This document shows, piece after piece, positions 37,259-45,151 of a stretch of DNA of 64,000 bases. The position numbers and the translations under genes are program-made. Numbering within the stretch: position 1 is the first letter of the stretch; every line of letters begins with the position of its first letter. Under the pieces are notes generated by a model. The model was not told the origin of the DNA. It worked only from the letters and a program-made list of their open reading frames with translations, and searched no databases. Location: contig NZ_FQVF01000006.1 of NCBI RefSeq assembly GCF_900129155.1, positions 124,001-188,000 on the forward strand, written 5' to 3'. The stretch is from Marinomonas polaris DSM 16579. Lineage in GTDB: Bacteria > Pseudomonadota > Gammaproteobacteria > Pseudomonadales > Marinomonadaceae.

Positions 37259-37918
37259 ATGTCTGAAAAAGCCGTCGTTGTGTATTCAGGAGGAATGGAT
37301 TCTTTTACTGTTCTGAATGCAGCAATTCAAAACGGACTGGATGTTTATGCTTTATCTTTTAACTACGGACAAAAGCACAGCAAAGAGCTAGAAGTTGCCG
37401 CACGAGTCTGTCGTGAATTAGGCGTTTCTCATAAAATTGTCGATATCACCGCAATTAATAGTTTAATGGCAAACTCATCGTTAACTGGTGATGCTGAAAT
37501 TCCAGAAGGCCATTATGAAGACGACAACATGAAGTCTACCGTAGTGCCAAATCGCAACATGGTTTTGCTTTCAATGGCAATTGCTTATGCTGTTTCGTTA
37601 GAAGCTGGCAAAGTCTATTACGGTGCTCATTCTGGCGATCATCATATTTACCCGGATTGCCGTCCAGAGTTTGTGGAAGCCATGAACGCGGTATCTAAAA
37701 TTGCCAACTACCAGTCTGTAGAAATCGTCACTCCGTTTTTACATTCATCAAAGGGCGAAATTTTAAAAACAGGATTGAAAATGGATCTCGACTATGCCAA
37801 TACATGGACTTGTTACAATGGCCGTGAAAAGTCTTGTGGCAAATGCGGTGCCTGCTACGAACGCCTAGAAGCGTTTGCTGAACAAGGTAAAACAGATCCA
37901 TTGGATTACGAAGTTTAA
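37259..37918 (+). CDS. queC: 7-cyano-7-deazaguanine synthase
   Basis: Converts 7-carboxy-7-deazaguanine to preQ0 with ATP and ammonia in queuosine synthesis. The ATG at 37259 has TGAGGA upstream; the 219-residue product begins [20 protein letters not shown]. The P-loop SGGMDS is a PP-loop ATPase motif, and the four-Cys zinc site is [16 protein letters not shown] near the C-terminus. [12 protein letters not shown] is another family motif. queE lies 157 bp downstream; queF is at 7 kb. Confidence 0.97.
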   Translation: MSEKAVVVYSGGMDSFTVLNAAIQNGLDVYALSFNYGQKHSKELEVAARVCRELGVSHKIVDITAINSLMANSSLTGDAEIPEGHYEDDNMKSTVVPNRNMVLLSMAIAYAVSLEAGKVYYGAHSGDHHIYPDCRPEFVEAMNAVSKIANYQSVEIVTPFLHSSKGEILKTGLKMDLDYANTWTCYNGREKSCGKCGACYERLEAFAEQGKTDPLDYEV

Positions 37919-38075
37919 CCACCGAGTTAAACAAATTACTTATTCTGATTTTAGTGTGTTTGTTTTAGTGATGATTGGTTTTTGTTCCACAAATGTCCAA
38001 TTTTAGTCATTAAATTATCAACTAAAGTTATAACCCTTACCTCGACTGTTTTCGAGATGTAATAGGTGTAACCAA

Positions 38076-38726
38076 ATGTATTCTATTAAAGAAGCCTTTT
38101 ATTCATTACAAGGCGAAGGCGCTCATGCTGGTCGCCCTGCTCTATTTTGCCGTTTTACCGGCTGCAATTTGTGGTCTGGTTCAGAAAAAACGCGCGCCAC
38201 ATCTGAATGCCAATTTTGTGATACTGATTTTATCGGCACAAATGGGCAACATGGCGGAAAATTTAAAACCGCCGAACAATTACGCACCCATATAGATGTG
38301 CTTTGGCCTGGCGGTCAAGGACATAAATACGTTGTTTTTACTGGCGGCGAACCCGCTCTTCAGCTAGACGATGAGCTCATCGTTGAAATGAAACAGCATG
38401 GATATACCATAGCGATTGAAACGAATGGAACAATGGCATTACCCGATGGGATTGATTGGATATGTGTTAGCCCTAAAACAGCTAAACCTTTGGTTGTAAC
38501 CAAAGGAGACGAACTCAAGTTGGTTTATCCGCAATCACATATATCGCCAGATTACTTTGAAACACTGGATTTTTCACATTTTTATTTACAGCCCATGGAT
38601 CAAAGCCACCTAACAACGGATCAAATCCCACTCCTTGATACGCAACAAGCCACTTTACACTATTGTTTATCGCATCCGCGGTGGCGTCTTAGCTTACAAA
38701 CACATAAAATGCTCAATATCGATTAA
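38076..38726 (+). CDS. queE: 7-carboxy-7-deazaguanine synthase (radical SAM)
   Basis: Radical SAM enzyme turning 6-carboxy-tetrahydropterin into 7-carboxy-7-deazaguanine. At 216 residues it uses the unusual cluster motif Cys30-x14-Cys45-x2-Cys48 (TGCNLWSG ... ECQFCDTDF) in place of the standard CxxxCxxC. This is a known feature of one QueE branch. The N-terminus IKEAFYSLQGEGAHAGRPALF and VFTGGEPALQLD are family motifs. The start has AGGTG upstream. It is the second queuosine gene in this direction after queC, with no hairpin in between. Confidence 0.95.
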   Translation: MYSIKEAFYSLQGEGAHAGRPALFCRFTGCNLWSGSEKTRATSECQFCDTDFIGTNGQHGGKFKTAEQLRTHIDVLWPGGQGHKYVVFTGGEPALQLDDELIVEMKQHGYTIAIETNGTMALPDGIDWICVSPKTAKPLVVTKGDELKLVYPQSHISPDYFETLDFSHFYLQPMDQSHLTTDQIPLLDTQQATLHYCLSHPRWRLSLQTHKMLNID

Positions 38727-38785
38727 GCATTGAATACGATTTACTTATTACCACATTGTTATATTAACCATACAAGGAATCTTAA

Positions 38786-39289
38786 ATGATCATTCTACAT
38801 ACAAACCACGGTGACATTCACGTTGAACTAGATTACGAAAAAGCGCCAAAATCTGCGAAAAACTTTGAAGACTATGTAACCTCAGGTTTTTACGATGGTG
38901 TTATTTTCCACCGTGTAATTAATGGCTTCATGGTTCAAGGTGGTGGTTTTGAACCAGGCATGACACAAAAAGAATCACGTACAGCGATTGAAAATGAAGC
39001 GGACAATGGCCTAAAAAATGAAATCGGCACATTGGCGATGGCTCGCACCATGGACCCACATTCAGCTTCTGCGCAGTTTTTCATCAACGTTGCAGACAAC
39101 AGCTTCTTAAATCACCGCAGCAAAACTCCAGATGGTTGGGGTTACGCAGTATTTGGTAAAGTTACTGCAGGTATGGACGTAGTAAACAAAATCAAAGAAG
39201 TGAAAACAACAATGAAGTCTGGACACCAAGATGTTCCTGCAGAAGACGTTATCATTGAAAGTGCTGAATTAGTAAAAAGCGAAGGCTAA
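38786..39289 (+). CDS. ppiB: Peptidyl-prolyl cis-trans isomerase B (cyclophilin)
   Basis: Cytoplasmic proline isomerase of the cyclophilin fold. The 167-residue protein has no signal peptide. Motifs include [21 protein letters not shown] (with catalytic Arg in FHRV), [14 protein letters not shown] and [17 protein letters not shown]. Length equals E. coli PpiB (164). Its stop overlaps the lpxH start in TAATG, so the two are translationally coupled, and the same pair occurs in other gammaproteobacteria. Confidence 0.96.
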   Translation: MIILHTNHGDIHVELDYEKAPKSAKNFEDYVTSGFYDGVIFHRVINGFMVQGGGFEPGMTQKESRTAIENEADNGLKNEIGTLAMARTMDPHSASAQFFINVADNSFLNHRSKTPDGWGYAVFGKVTAGMDVVNKIKEVKTTMKSGHQDVPAEDVIIESAELVKSEG

Positions 39290-40071
39290 TGATTCGTTAT
39301 TTTATTTCAGATTTACATCTAAGTGATAAACGCCCGGATCTTATCCGAGCGTTTATACGAATGAGCAAAGAACTTATTTCACGCGATGAAAAGGCCGAAC
39401 TCTATATTTTAGGTGACTTCTACGAAGCTTGGATCGGTGACGATTATCAGGCAGATTGGAATACTCAAATAGAAAATGCCTTGGCAGACATATCTCAGTC
39501 AGGAATCGCTTTGTATTTTTTGCATGGCAACCGAGATTTCTTGATTGGTAGCGATTGGATTAACCGTGTAGGTGCTAAACTCATTCATGAGCAAACCAAA
39601 TTACCTCTTGAAAGCTGTACGGTACTACTAACACATGGTGACGAATACTGCATAGAAGATACTGAGTATCAAGCGTTCAGAAAAACGGTACGTTCTAGCG
39701 CATGGCAAGAACACATTCTCGCTATGCCACTTGAGCAACGTATCTCGCTAGCAGCTCAACTTCGCAATGACAGTAAATCCATGGCGACAGAAAAATCCAT
39801 GGCAATCATGGATGTCACGCCATCAGCTGTTGAAGACTCTTTGTCTCAACATAACTGCAAAAGCGTGATTCATGGTCACACGCATAGACCAGACGTTCAT
39901 AAAGGTGATCGCAATTTGCGCTGCGTATTAGGCGATTGGGATACCTTTGTCTGGCTAGCAAGCATTAAGGACGGTATTTATTCTCAATCAAAATCATTGG
40001 TAGAGGATTTTAACCAAAATGGGCTTGCTGGACTGCAAGAAGTTCATCGTAAAACTTTACTTATTTGTTAG
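39289..40071 (+). CDS. lpxH: UDP-2,3-diacylglucosamine hydrolase
   Basis: Calcineurin-like metallophosphatase that converts UDP-2,3-diacylglucosamine to lipid X in lipid A synthesis, at the inner membrane surface. The 260-residue protein has all metal-binding blocks: SDLHLSD at the start, LGDFYEAWIGDD, HGNRDFLIG, LTHGDEYC and IHGHTHRPDVH. A little longer than E. coli LpxH (240), with extra residues at the C-terminus. Coupled to ppiB by a TAATG overlap and followed by a hairpin terminator. Confidence 0.96.
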   Translation: MIRYFISDLHLSDKRPDLIRAFIRMSKELISRDEKAELYILGDFYEAWIGDDYQADWNTQIENALADISQSGIALYFLHGNRDFLIGSDWINRVGAKLIHEQTKLPLESCTVLLTHGDEYCIEDTEYQAFRKTVRSSAWQEHILAMPLEQRISLAAQLRNDSKSMATEKSMAIMDVTPSAVEDSLSQHNCKSVIHGHTHRPDVHKGDRNLRCVLGDWDTFVWLASIKDGIYSQSKSLVEDFNQNGLAGLQEVHRKTLLIC

Positions 40072-40088
40072 CACTCTGCATCAAAACT

Positions 40089-40122
40089 ACGCTTCACCTC
40101 TGGTTATCACAGGCTGAAGCGT
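40089..40122 (+). terminator. Terminator after lpxH
   Basis: An 8-bp stem ACGCTTCA / TGAAGCGT with an 18-nt loop that can pair further inside, followed by TTTTCTCC, 17 bases after the lpxH stop. Confidence 0.7.
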
Positions 40123-40339
40123 TTTCTCCCCACGAACTATAGTGTGAAATAATCAATAACCCACCTATTACGATACAAAAAAAATCCTATCAGACTTGAC
40201 CGTGTATCAAAAAATAGAGAATATTCTGCCTTACTATATTCTTTTTCGTGATCCGAAAGAGCGGTCTGGTATCTAATTCGTACGCCCAACTTACCATGTT
40301 GAGCACTACCATAAAAATAAATACAAAGGTACAACCTTC

Positions 40340-41740
40340 ATGTCTGATAACTATTCCTCGGCTGGATATTCTGGCTCTACTAAATCGTCACCTACTCGTG
40401 TTCAATGGTCAACTCGAATGGCATTCATTCTTGCCGCCGTCGGTTCAGCTGTTGGCTTAGGCAACATATGGAAATTTCCTTACATAACCGGCGAGCATGG
40501 TGGTGGTGCATTCGTACTAGTTTATCTAGGCTGTATTCTGATAATTGGCATCCCCGTTATGATGGCTGAAATCGCTTTAGGCCGACGCGGTCGACACAAC
40601 CCAGCCCAAGGTATTGCTACATTAGTACGAGAAGCGGGTGCGCATCCTTTCTGGAAAATCATCGGGGTCATGGCATTGTTGTGTGGCTTTATGATCCTTA
40701 TGTTTTACACGGTTGTGGCTGGCTGGGCATTCGCGTACGTCCCGAAAGCAGCTTCCGGAAGCTTTGTCGGAGAAAATGGAGACACGATTGGCTCCATGTT
40801 TGGCGGCATGTTGGCGGACCCTATTGCTCTAACCATCTGGATGACTGTTGTTTTGGGCTTAACTATGGGCATTGTTTTACGCGGCCTACATGGTGGACTT
40901 GAAAAAGCAATTAATTTATTAATGCCGGGCTTGCTAATTTTGTTACTGATTCTAGTAGGGTACGCAATGACCAGCGGACACTTTATGGAAGGTGTTAGCT
41001 TTTTGTTCAAAGCAGATTTTAGCAAAATGACTGGGACAGGGTTCTTAGTCGCGCTCGGTCACGCCTTTTTTACTCTAAGTCTAGCGTCAGGCGCCATTAT
41101 GACTTACGGCTCATACCTACCTGAAAATGTCTCGATTGGCAAAACTACCATGATAATAGCGATCATGGACACGGTTGTTGCACTGGCTGCAGGTCTCGCC
41201 ATCTTCCCGCTTGTCTTTGCAAATGGTTTGGAACCGGGTGCTGGACCGGGACTGATCTTCGTAACCCTACCTATTGCCTTTGGTCAAATGCCTTTTGGCA
41301 GTACATTTGGCACTTTGTTTTTCTTATTGCTAGCGGTTGCGGCTTTGACATCAGCTATCTCAATGCTTGAGCCAACTATTTCTTGGCTAACCGAAAAATT
41401 TAAAATGACACGTTTTAAAGCTTGCATGTTAGCAGGTTCATTGCTTTGGCTTGGTGGCTTAGGTGTCGTGGCCTCTCTCAATATCGGCTCCGAATGGACA
41501 CTATTCGGGAAAACATTCTTTGACATGCTTGATTATCTAACCTCCAGCTGGCTTATGCCCCTTGGTGGCTTATTGATGGCTATTTTTAGTGGCTGGATAT
41601 TGAAGAAAACAGTCATGCAAGATGAGCTAGGCTTAAGCTCTGCCATCATGCATCAACTCTGGTTATTTACCATGCGCTACATTACGCCGTTGGCTATTAT
41701 TATTGTATTCCTGAACGTATTAGGTATTGTTAATTTCTAA
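40340..41740 (+). CDS. Sodium-dependent neurotransmitter:sodium symporter (NSS) family transporter
   Basis: A 466-residue inner-membrane carrier of the LeuT/SNF fold with about eleven membrane segments. The N-terminus WSTRMAFILAAVGSAVGLGNIWKFPYITGEHGGGAF is the sodium and substrate-binding TM1 signature. Further family marks are the SGAIMTYGSYLP segment and an ETAISM-like motif read here as TSAISMLEPTISW. Bacterial members take up amino acids with sodium. AAAGG sits before the ATG. Its 268-bp upstream gap holds no other gene. Substrate not assigned. Confidence 0.93.
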   Translation: MSDNYSSAGYSGSTKSSPTRVQWSTRMAFILAAVGSAVGLGNIWKFPYITGEHGGGAFVLVYLGCILIIGIPVMMAEIALGRRGRHNPAQGIATLVREAGAHPFWKIIGVMALLCGFMILMFYTVVAGWAFAYVPKAASGSFVGENGDTIGSMFGGMLADPIALTIWMTVVLGLTMGIVLRGLHGGLEKAINLLMPGLLILLLILVGYAMTSGHFMEGVSFLFKADFSKMTGTGFLVALGHAFFTLSLASGAIMTYGSYLPENVSIGKTTMIIAIMDTVVALAAGLAIFPLVFANGLEPGAGPGLIFVTLPIAFGQMPFGSTFGTLFFLLLAVAALTSAISMLEPTISWLTEKFKMTRFKACMLAGSLLWLGGLGVVASLNIGSEWTLFGKTFFDMLDYLTSSWLMPLGGLLMAIFSGWILKKTVMQDELGLSSAIMHQLWLFTMRYITPLAIIIVFLNVLGIVNF

Positions 41741-41754
41741 GGTTGCCAAAAAAA

Positions 41755-41794
41755 TTAAGCCCAAGACCGAATTGCCAGTTGGTCTTGGGCTTAA
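41755..41794. terminator. Bidirectional terminator after the NSS symporter gene
   Basis: A 14-bp stem TTAAGCCCAAGACC / GGTCTTGGGCTTAA with a 12-nt loop, 14 bases after the stop. An A-run precedes it, so minus-strand transcripts from the right can also end here. Confidence 0.8.
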
Positions 41795-41868
41795 TTGATT
41801 ATGCTAGGATGTAAATTTACTGTTTTAAATGATTTGTCTATCATATCTCAGAATACCCCTAGTTTATG

Positions 41869-42198
41869 TTACCGTGGCTTCTGACTCCCCCTCGATAACA
41901 ACTCTCTCACCCAAACCGTCTCATCTGCATTTCTAGACCTAGAAAATTCTATGTTACGGTTATGCAGCATAGCCACAGCACGAAAAAAGGCGTTATTTAC
42001 AATTACTGGACTTAATTGAATACCATACACTTGCCACCAATGTTGTTGCACTTTGCAAGTAAGTAGTTGGTACAAAAAATCTAGCTCCAGAGAGCCTTTA
42101 TACATCACATCCAAGTCCACCACAGGGTCTACTTTCGCAATTTCCAATGCAAGCCAATACGTGACATCTGGCAGGGTTTCGCTCTTATGTATGCCCAT
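41869..42198 (-). CDS. Hypothetical protein of about 109 residues
   Basis: A small soluble protein, MGIHKSETLPDVTYWLALEI at the start, then a helical central part (QLLTCKVQQHWWQVYGIQLS) and a C-terminal SRSRNADETVWVRELLSRG. It has no signal peptide or membrane segment. The start at 42198 is chosen for TGGAGA 7 bases upstream; a longer frame to 42240 is possible but lacks one. I recognise no family. It lies between a terminator and miaE, on the same strand as miaE with a 95-bp gap. Confidence 0.6.
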   Translation of the reverse strand: MGIHKSETLPDVTYWLALEIAKVDPVVDLDVMYKGSLELDFLYQLLTCKVQQHWWQVYGIQLSPVIVNNAFFRAVAMLHNRNIEFSRSRNADETVWVRELLSRGSQKPR

Positions 42199-42293
42199 TA
42201 TATTCTCCAGAAGCTCTGACTGATAATATGAGTGTAGCATCCAGCCTAAAAGTCACCATTAAGATGCGTAAGTAGATTGTGGCATTTTGTAAC

Positions 42294-42905
42294 TTACATC
42301 AGGCTTGGTGGCCCACTGTGCATACGGAACTCTTCATCAGGTTCAGTAATAAGCTTTTCTTCTAAATCACGGAAAAAAGCCACGCGATCATCAATTGGTT
42401 CGTTTGAATATTCTTTTGCAAGCTCAAGGTAATCTTCAAAGTGTCTTGCTTCTGATTTTAGTAATGAAATATAGAACTTCGACAACTCATCATCTAGATG
42501 CGGAGCTAAGGCAGCAAAACGCTCACAAGAACGTGCCTCAACAAAAGCGCCAATAATCATGGTATCAACTAAACGCGCAGGTTCATGGGTTCGAATATGT
42601 TTTCGTAGACCATCAGCATAGCGTGAAGCCGACAAATGATCGTAGGCGACGTCACGTTTTCGCATGATTTTATGAACTTGCTCGAAATGCAATAGCTCTT
42701 CACGAGCCAAGCGAGACATTTTATGAAGCAAATTATCACGATCAACATAGCGATACATTAGACTCATAGCCGTTGAAGCTGCTTTTTTTTCACAGTGAGC
42801 ATGATCATTTAATAGCAGAGTTTGATTCTCAAGAGCCCAATTTACCCATGCCTCAGGAGATTTACAGGGAAGAAATTCAACAAGCTCTGGGTACGCTGAT
42901 AACAT
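42294..42905 (-). CDS. miaE: tRNA-(ms2io6A37) hydroxylase MiaE
   Basis: Non-heme diiron monooxygenase that hydroxylates the isopentenyl side chain of 2-methylthio-N6-isopentenyladenosine at position 37 of tRNA. The 203-residue protein has the ferritin-like iron-binding pattern: EEKKAASTAMSL-type first helix, REELLHFEQVHKIM (ExxH), FVEARSCERFAAL and KSEARHFEDYLEL (ExxH). Length is in the family range. Presence is consistent with ms2i6A-type tRNA modification. Divergent from the pseudokinase/FGE gene by about 88 bp. Confidence 0.95.
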   Translation of the reverse strand: MLSAYPELVEFLPCKSPEAWVNWALENQTLLLNDHAHCEKKAASTAMSLMYRYVDRDNLLHKMSRLAREELLHFEQVHKIMRKRDVAYDHLSASRYADGLRKHIRTHEPARLVDTMIIGAFVEARSCERFAALAPHLDDELSKFYISLLKSEARHFEDYLELAKEYSNEPIDDRVAFFRDLEEKLITEPDEEFRMHSGPPSLM

Positions 42906-42993
42906 TACTCTACCTTTTTATGTTAAAAAACGTGATTATACCCTGTATTAAGCACTTAGGCAGCAACGTCTTGATTTGGATATCAAATTCGTA

Positions 42994-44751
42994 ATGAATG
43001 ATTTTTATGATCCTACAAAACTAAAAATTGGCCAACATGTTGGCGTCGAGCTAGATCCGTATGTTTTAAATTACCCTATGGATAGCCATAAAACCACTTG
43101 GGTTGCAGATCAAGGTGGACGCCCTTTTGTCCTGCGCTTCTTTCAATCCAGCAAAGGCAAGGTTGAAGACTTCTTACAAAACTCTAGGAAATACGCCAGT
43201 GTAAAACACCCTGCCATCACTCCAAATTATCCTCCGTTTTATTCTAATTTGTGGGTGTTTTCATGCTCTGCTGTCTGTGGTGGCGAAAACCTCTACAGTT
43301 TTTTAGGTAAATACCCTGACGGAGCGCCTCTTAATGTTGTCATTAGTTTATTCGACAACATCGCCAAAGCATTGGATCAAGTTCACCGAAACGGCCTCTT
43401 CCATGGCCATTTGGATTTAAATTCGATTCATGTGGTTAATGGCCTAGGCTTAATGACAGGATTTGGTTCTCATAACTGGATGAAGCGAATTGAAAGCAGC
43501 GAAATGGATGTACGCTTCTTCCCTCCTGAGTATCTAAAAAAAGACCAACAACGCACACCGGCGTCGGATAGCTTTGCTTTTATGCGACTCTTAATGGCGG
43601 CGTTATTGGGAGAATCTATCCTTGATAAAGATTTCACTACAGGTCTTCCAGACACCCACCCTAATTTAAGCGATTCTACATGGGGCCGATTACTAAAATG
43701 GAGTCGTGAAAGCGAACGCCATCGTCCAAAATCGTTAACTGAAGTAATTCGAATCATTCGAGCCAATCTTTATAAACCAGAAGTTAGCGATAGTTCAGCA
43801 ACAAAACGAGCTGTTAAACGCTATATTCGCACTTTATCTCCCATCACTATTGGTGCTGGCGCTTTTGTTGCCACAAGTCTTGTTGCTGCGATTGTCTTAT
43901 GGCCTGAGACGCCATCGACTGAAAAGGTTGTTATCACACCTAAAGCAGCGCAACCAGAAGTCGTAATAGAAACGTCATTCGAAGCCTTGCCACAAATCCT
44001 AGAAGAACCACTTATCTCAGGAGGAACAGCGCCAAGAATTGAAAAAATCCCTCCAGCTACCTTTATAATGGGTGACCAAAGCAGAATGGGTGATGATAAT
44101 GAAAAGCCAGCTCATGAAGTTGATATTCCAAACGGTTTTTACATCAGTAAATATGAAGTTACTTTTGACCAGTACGACAAATTTGCAAGAGCTACTAGCC
44201 GAGAGCTCCCTCCTGATAATGGCTGGGGGCGAGGAAAGCGACCAGTTATAAATGTTAGTTGGTACGACGCAAAAGCCTACACCGCGTGGATTTCTAGCGA
44301 AACAAATGCAGAGTACCGCTTGCCTACAGAAATTGAGTGGGAATACTCCGCCAGAGCAGATTCAAATACTGCTTTTTGGTATGGCGACAATGTTAAGCAA
44401 GGTTATAGCGTTTGTGATAGCTGTGGAAGTCAATGGGATGGCATATCTACAGCGCCAGTTGGCAGTCAAGCAAGTAATCCACTAGGCTTATTTGATATGC
44501 ACGGTAACGTCGCAGAATGGGTAGAAGACTGCTATCACGATACTTATGATGGAGCGCCAACTAATAACCAAGTTTGGTTGGCAAATCAGTGCGACAACAG
44601 AGTACTTCGAGGTGGGTCTTGGTTTGATATCCCAAGAGTTGGTCGTAGCTCTACTCGTTACAGGGCTCAACCTGATTTAAAAGCCAGTAATTGGGGTTTT
44701 AGGGTAGTGAGGATTATTCAGCAATCTGATGACTTACCTAAATCAGAATAA
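42994..44751 (+). CDS. Pseudokinase-transmembrane-FGE/sulfatase-modifying-factor-like fusion protein
   Basis: About 585 residues in three parts. Residues 1-265 resemble a protein kinase fold. The catalytic-loop equivalent is HGHLDLNS (canonical HRDLKPxN), and the DFG position reads TGFG, so the catalytic Asp and metal-binding Asp are both missing. One membrane segment follows at about 283-304 after a basic stretch, putting the kinase-like part in the cytoplasm. The C-terminal part (about 345-575, periplasmic) is an FGE-sulfatase domain: FIMGDQSRMGDDNEKPAHEV, ISKYEVTFDQYDKF, WYDAKAYTAW, YRLPTEIEWEYSAR, MHGNVAEWVEDC and RVLRGGSWFD. The cysteine pair of true formylglycine-generating enzymes is replaced (FDIPRVG after RGGSW). 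The start could also be TTG at 42976. Divergent from miaE. Confidence 0.85.
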   Translation: MNDFYDPTKLKIGQHVGVELDPYVLNYPMDSHKTTWVADQGGRPFVLRFFQSSKGKVEDFLQNSRKYASVKHPAITPNYPPFYSNLWVFSCSAVCGGENLYSFLGKYPDGAPLNVVISLFDNIAKALDQVHRNGLFHGHLDLNSIHVVNGLGLMTGFGSHNWMKRIESSEMDVRFFPPEYLKKDQQRTPASDSFAFMRLLMAALLGESILDKDFTTGLPDTHPNLSDSTWGRLLKWSRESERHRPKSLTEVIRIIRANLYKPEVSDSSATKRAVKRYIRTLSPITIGAGAFVATSLVAAIVLWPETPSTEKVVITPKAAQPEVVIETSFEALPQILEEPLISGGTAPRIEKIPPATFIMGDQSRMGDDNEKPAHEVDIPNGFYISKYEVTFDQYDKFARATSRELPPDNGWGRGKRPVINVSWYDAKAYTAWISSETNAEYRLPTEIEWEYSARADSNTAFWYGDNVKQGYSVCDSCGSQWDGISTAPVGSQASNPLGLFDMHGNVAEWVEDCYHDTYDGAPTNNQVWLANQCDNRVLRGGSWFDIPRVGRSSTRYRAQPDLKASNWGFRVVRIIQQSDDLPKSE

Positions 44752-45151
44752 TTCCGCTAAATGTCACCTATTCGAAATTGTTATGGCGCACAGTAAGTCT
44801 TGAGCACTTTTTTTCTATAAAATAAGCGCATCAAAAAATGATAAGAGTGTCGATTGACTTGATTTTGCTTTTAACCAAGCCAATGTTTTTAACGTTACGA
44901 TCAGTAAAGTCGAAAATGAAAACTAAGGGGAATCAATATGCTAGAAACATATTGTAGACAGGTCGGAAGACTTGTACTTGGTTTAATTCCTGCATCTACC
45001 CCTTGATGCAAAAACGATCTGTATAGAAACCGCTAGTCAAGGGAATGAAGAAATAAGGTTAAACGCACTATTTTCTTTAGAGCAAATATAGTTAACCTAA
45101 ATTCCATTATTAGCACATAACATTATCGTAAATTATTATTCAGAGGTGCAA
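44752..45151 (+). promoter_or_regulatory. Long structured acnB leader region
   Basis: About 400 bases without a long gene. It holds a 22-codon ORF with a strong ribosome site (44938-45006) and three mutually pairing G/C blocks. These are AAGGGG at 44925-44930, CCCCTTGA at 44999-45006 and TCAAGGG at 45037-45043. The first can pair with the second and the second with the third, but not both at once. No clear -35/-10 pair was found, and the rest is AT-rich with no motif I recognise. Confidence 0.5.
44938..45006 (+). CDS. Possible 22-residue leader peptide ahead of acnB
   Basis: ATG at 44938 preceded by AAGGGG with a 7-base gap, translating as MLETYCRQVGRLVLGLIPAS followed by TP and a TGA stop. 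The ribosome site is better than that of many genes in the window. Nothing in the residue content points to a single sensed amino acid. It ends 145 bases before acnB. It may be a regulatory upstream ORF or a chance frame. Confidence 0.4.
   Translation: MLETYCRQVGRLVLGLIPASTP

Noticed and set aside
43470..43766. Minus-strand frame inside the pseudokinase gene
   Set aside because: Shadow of the plus-strand kinase-like domain.
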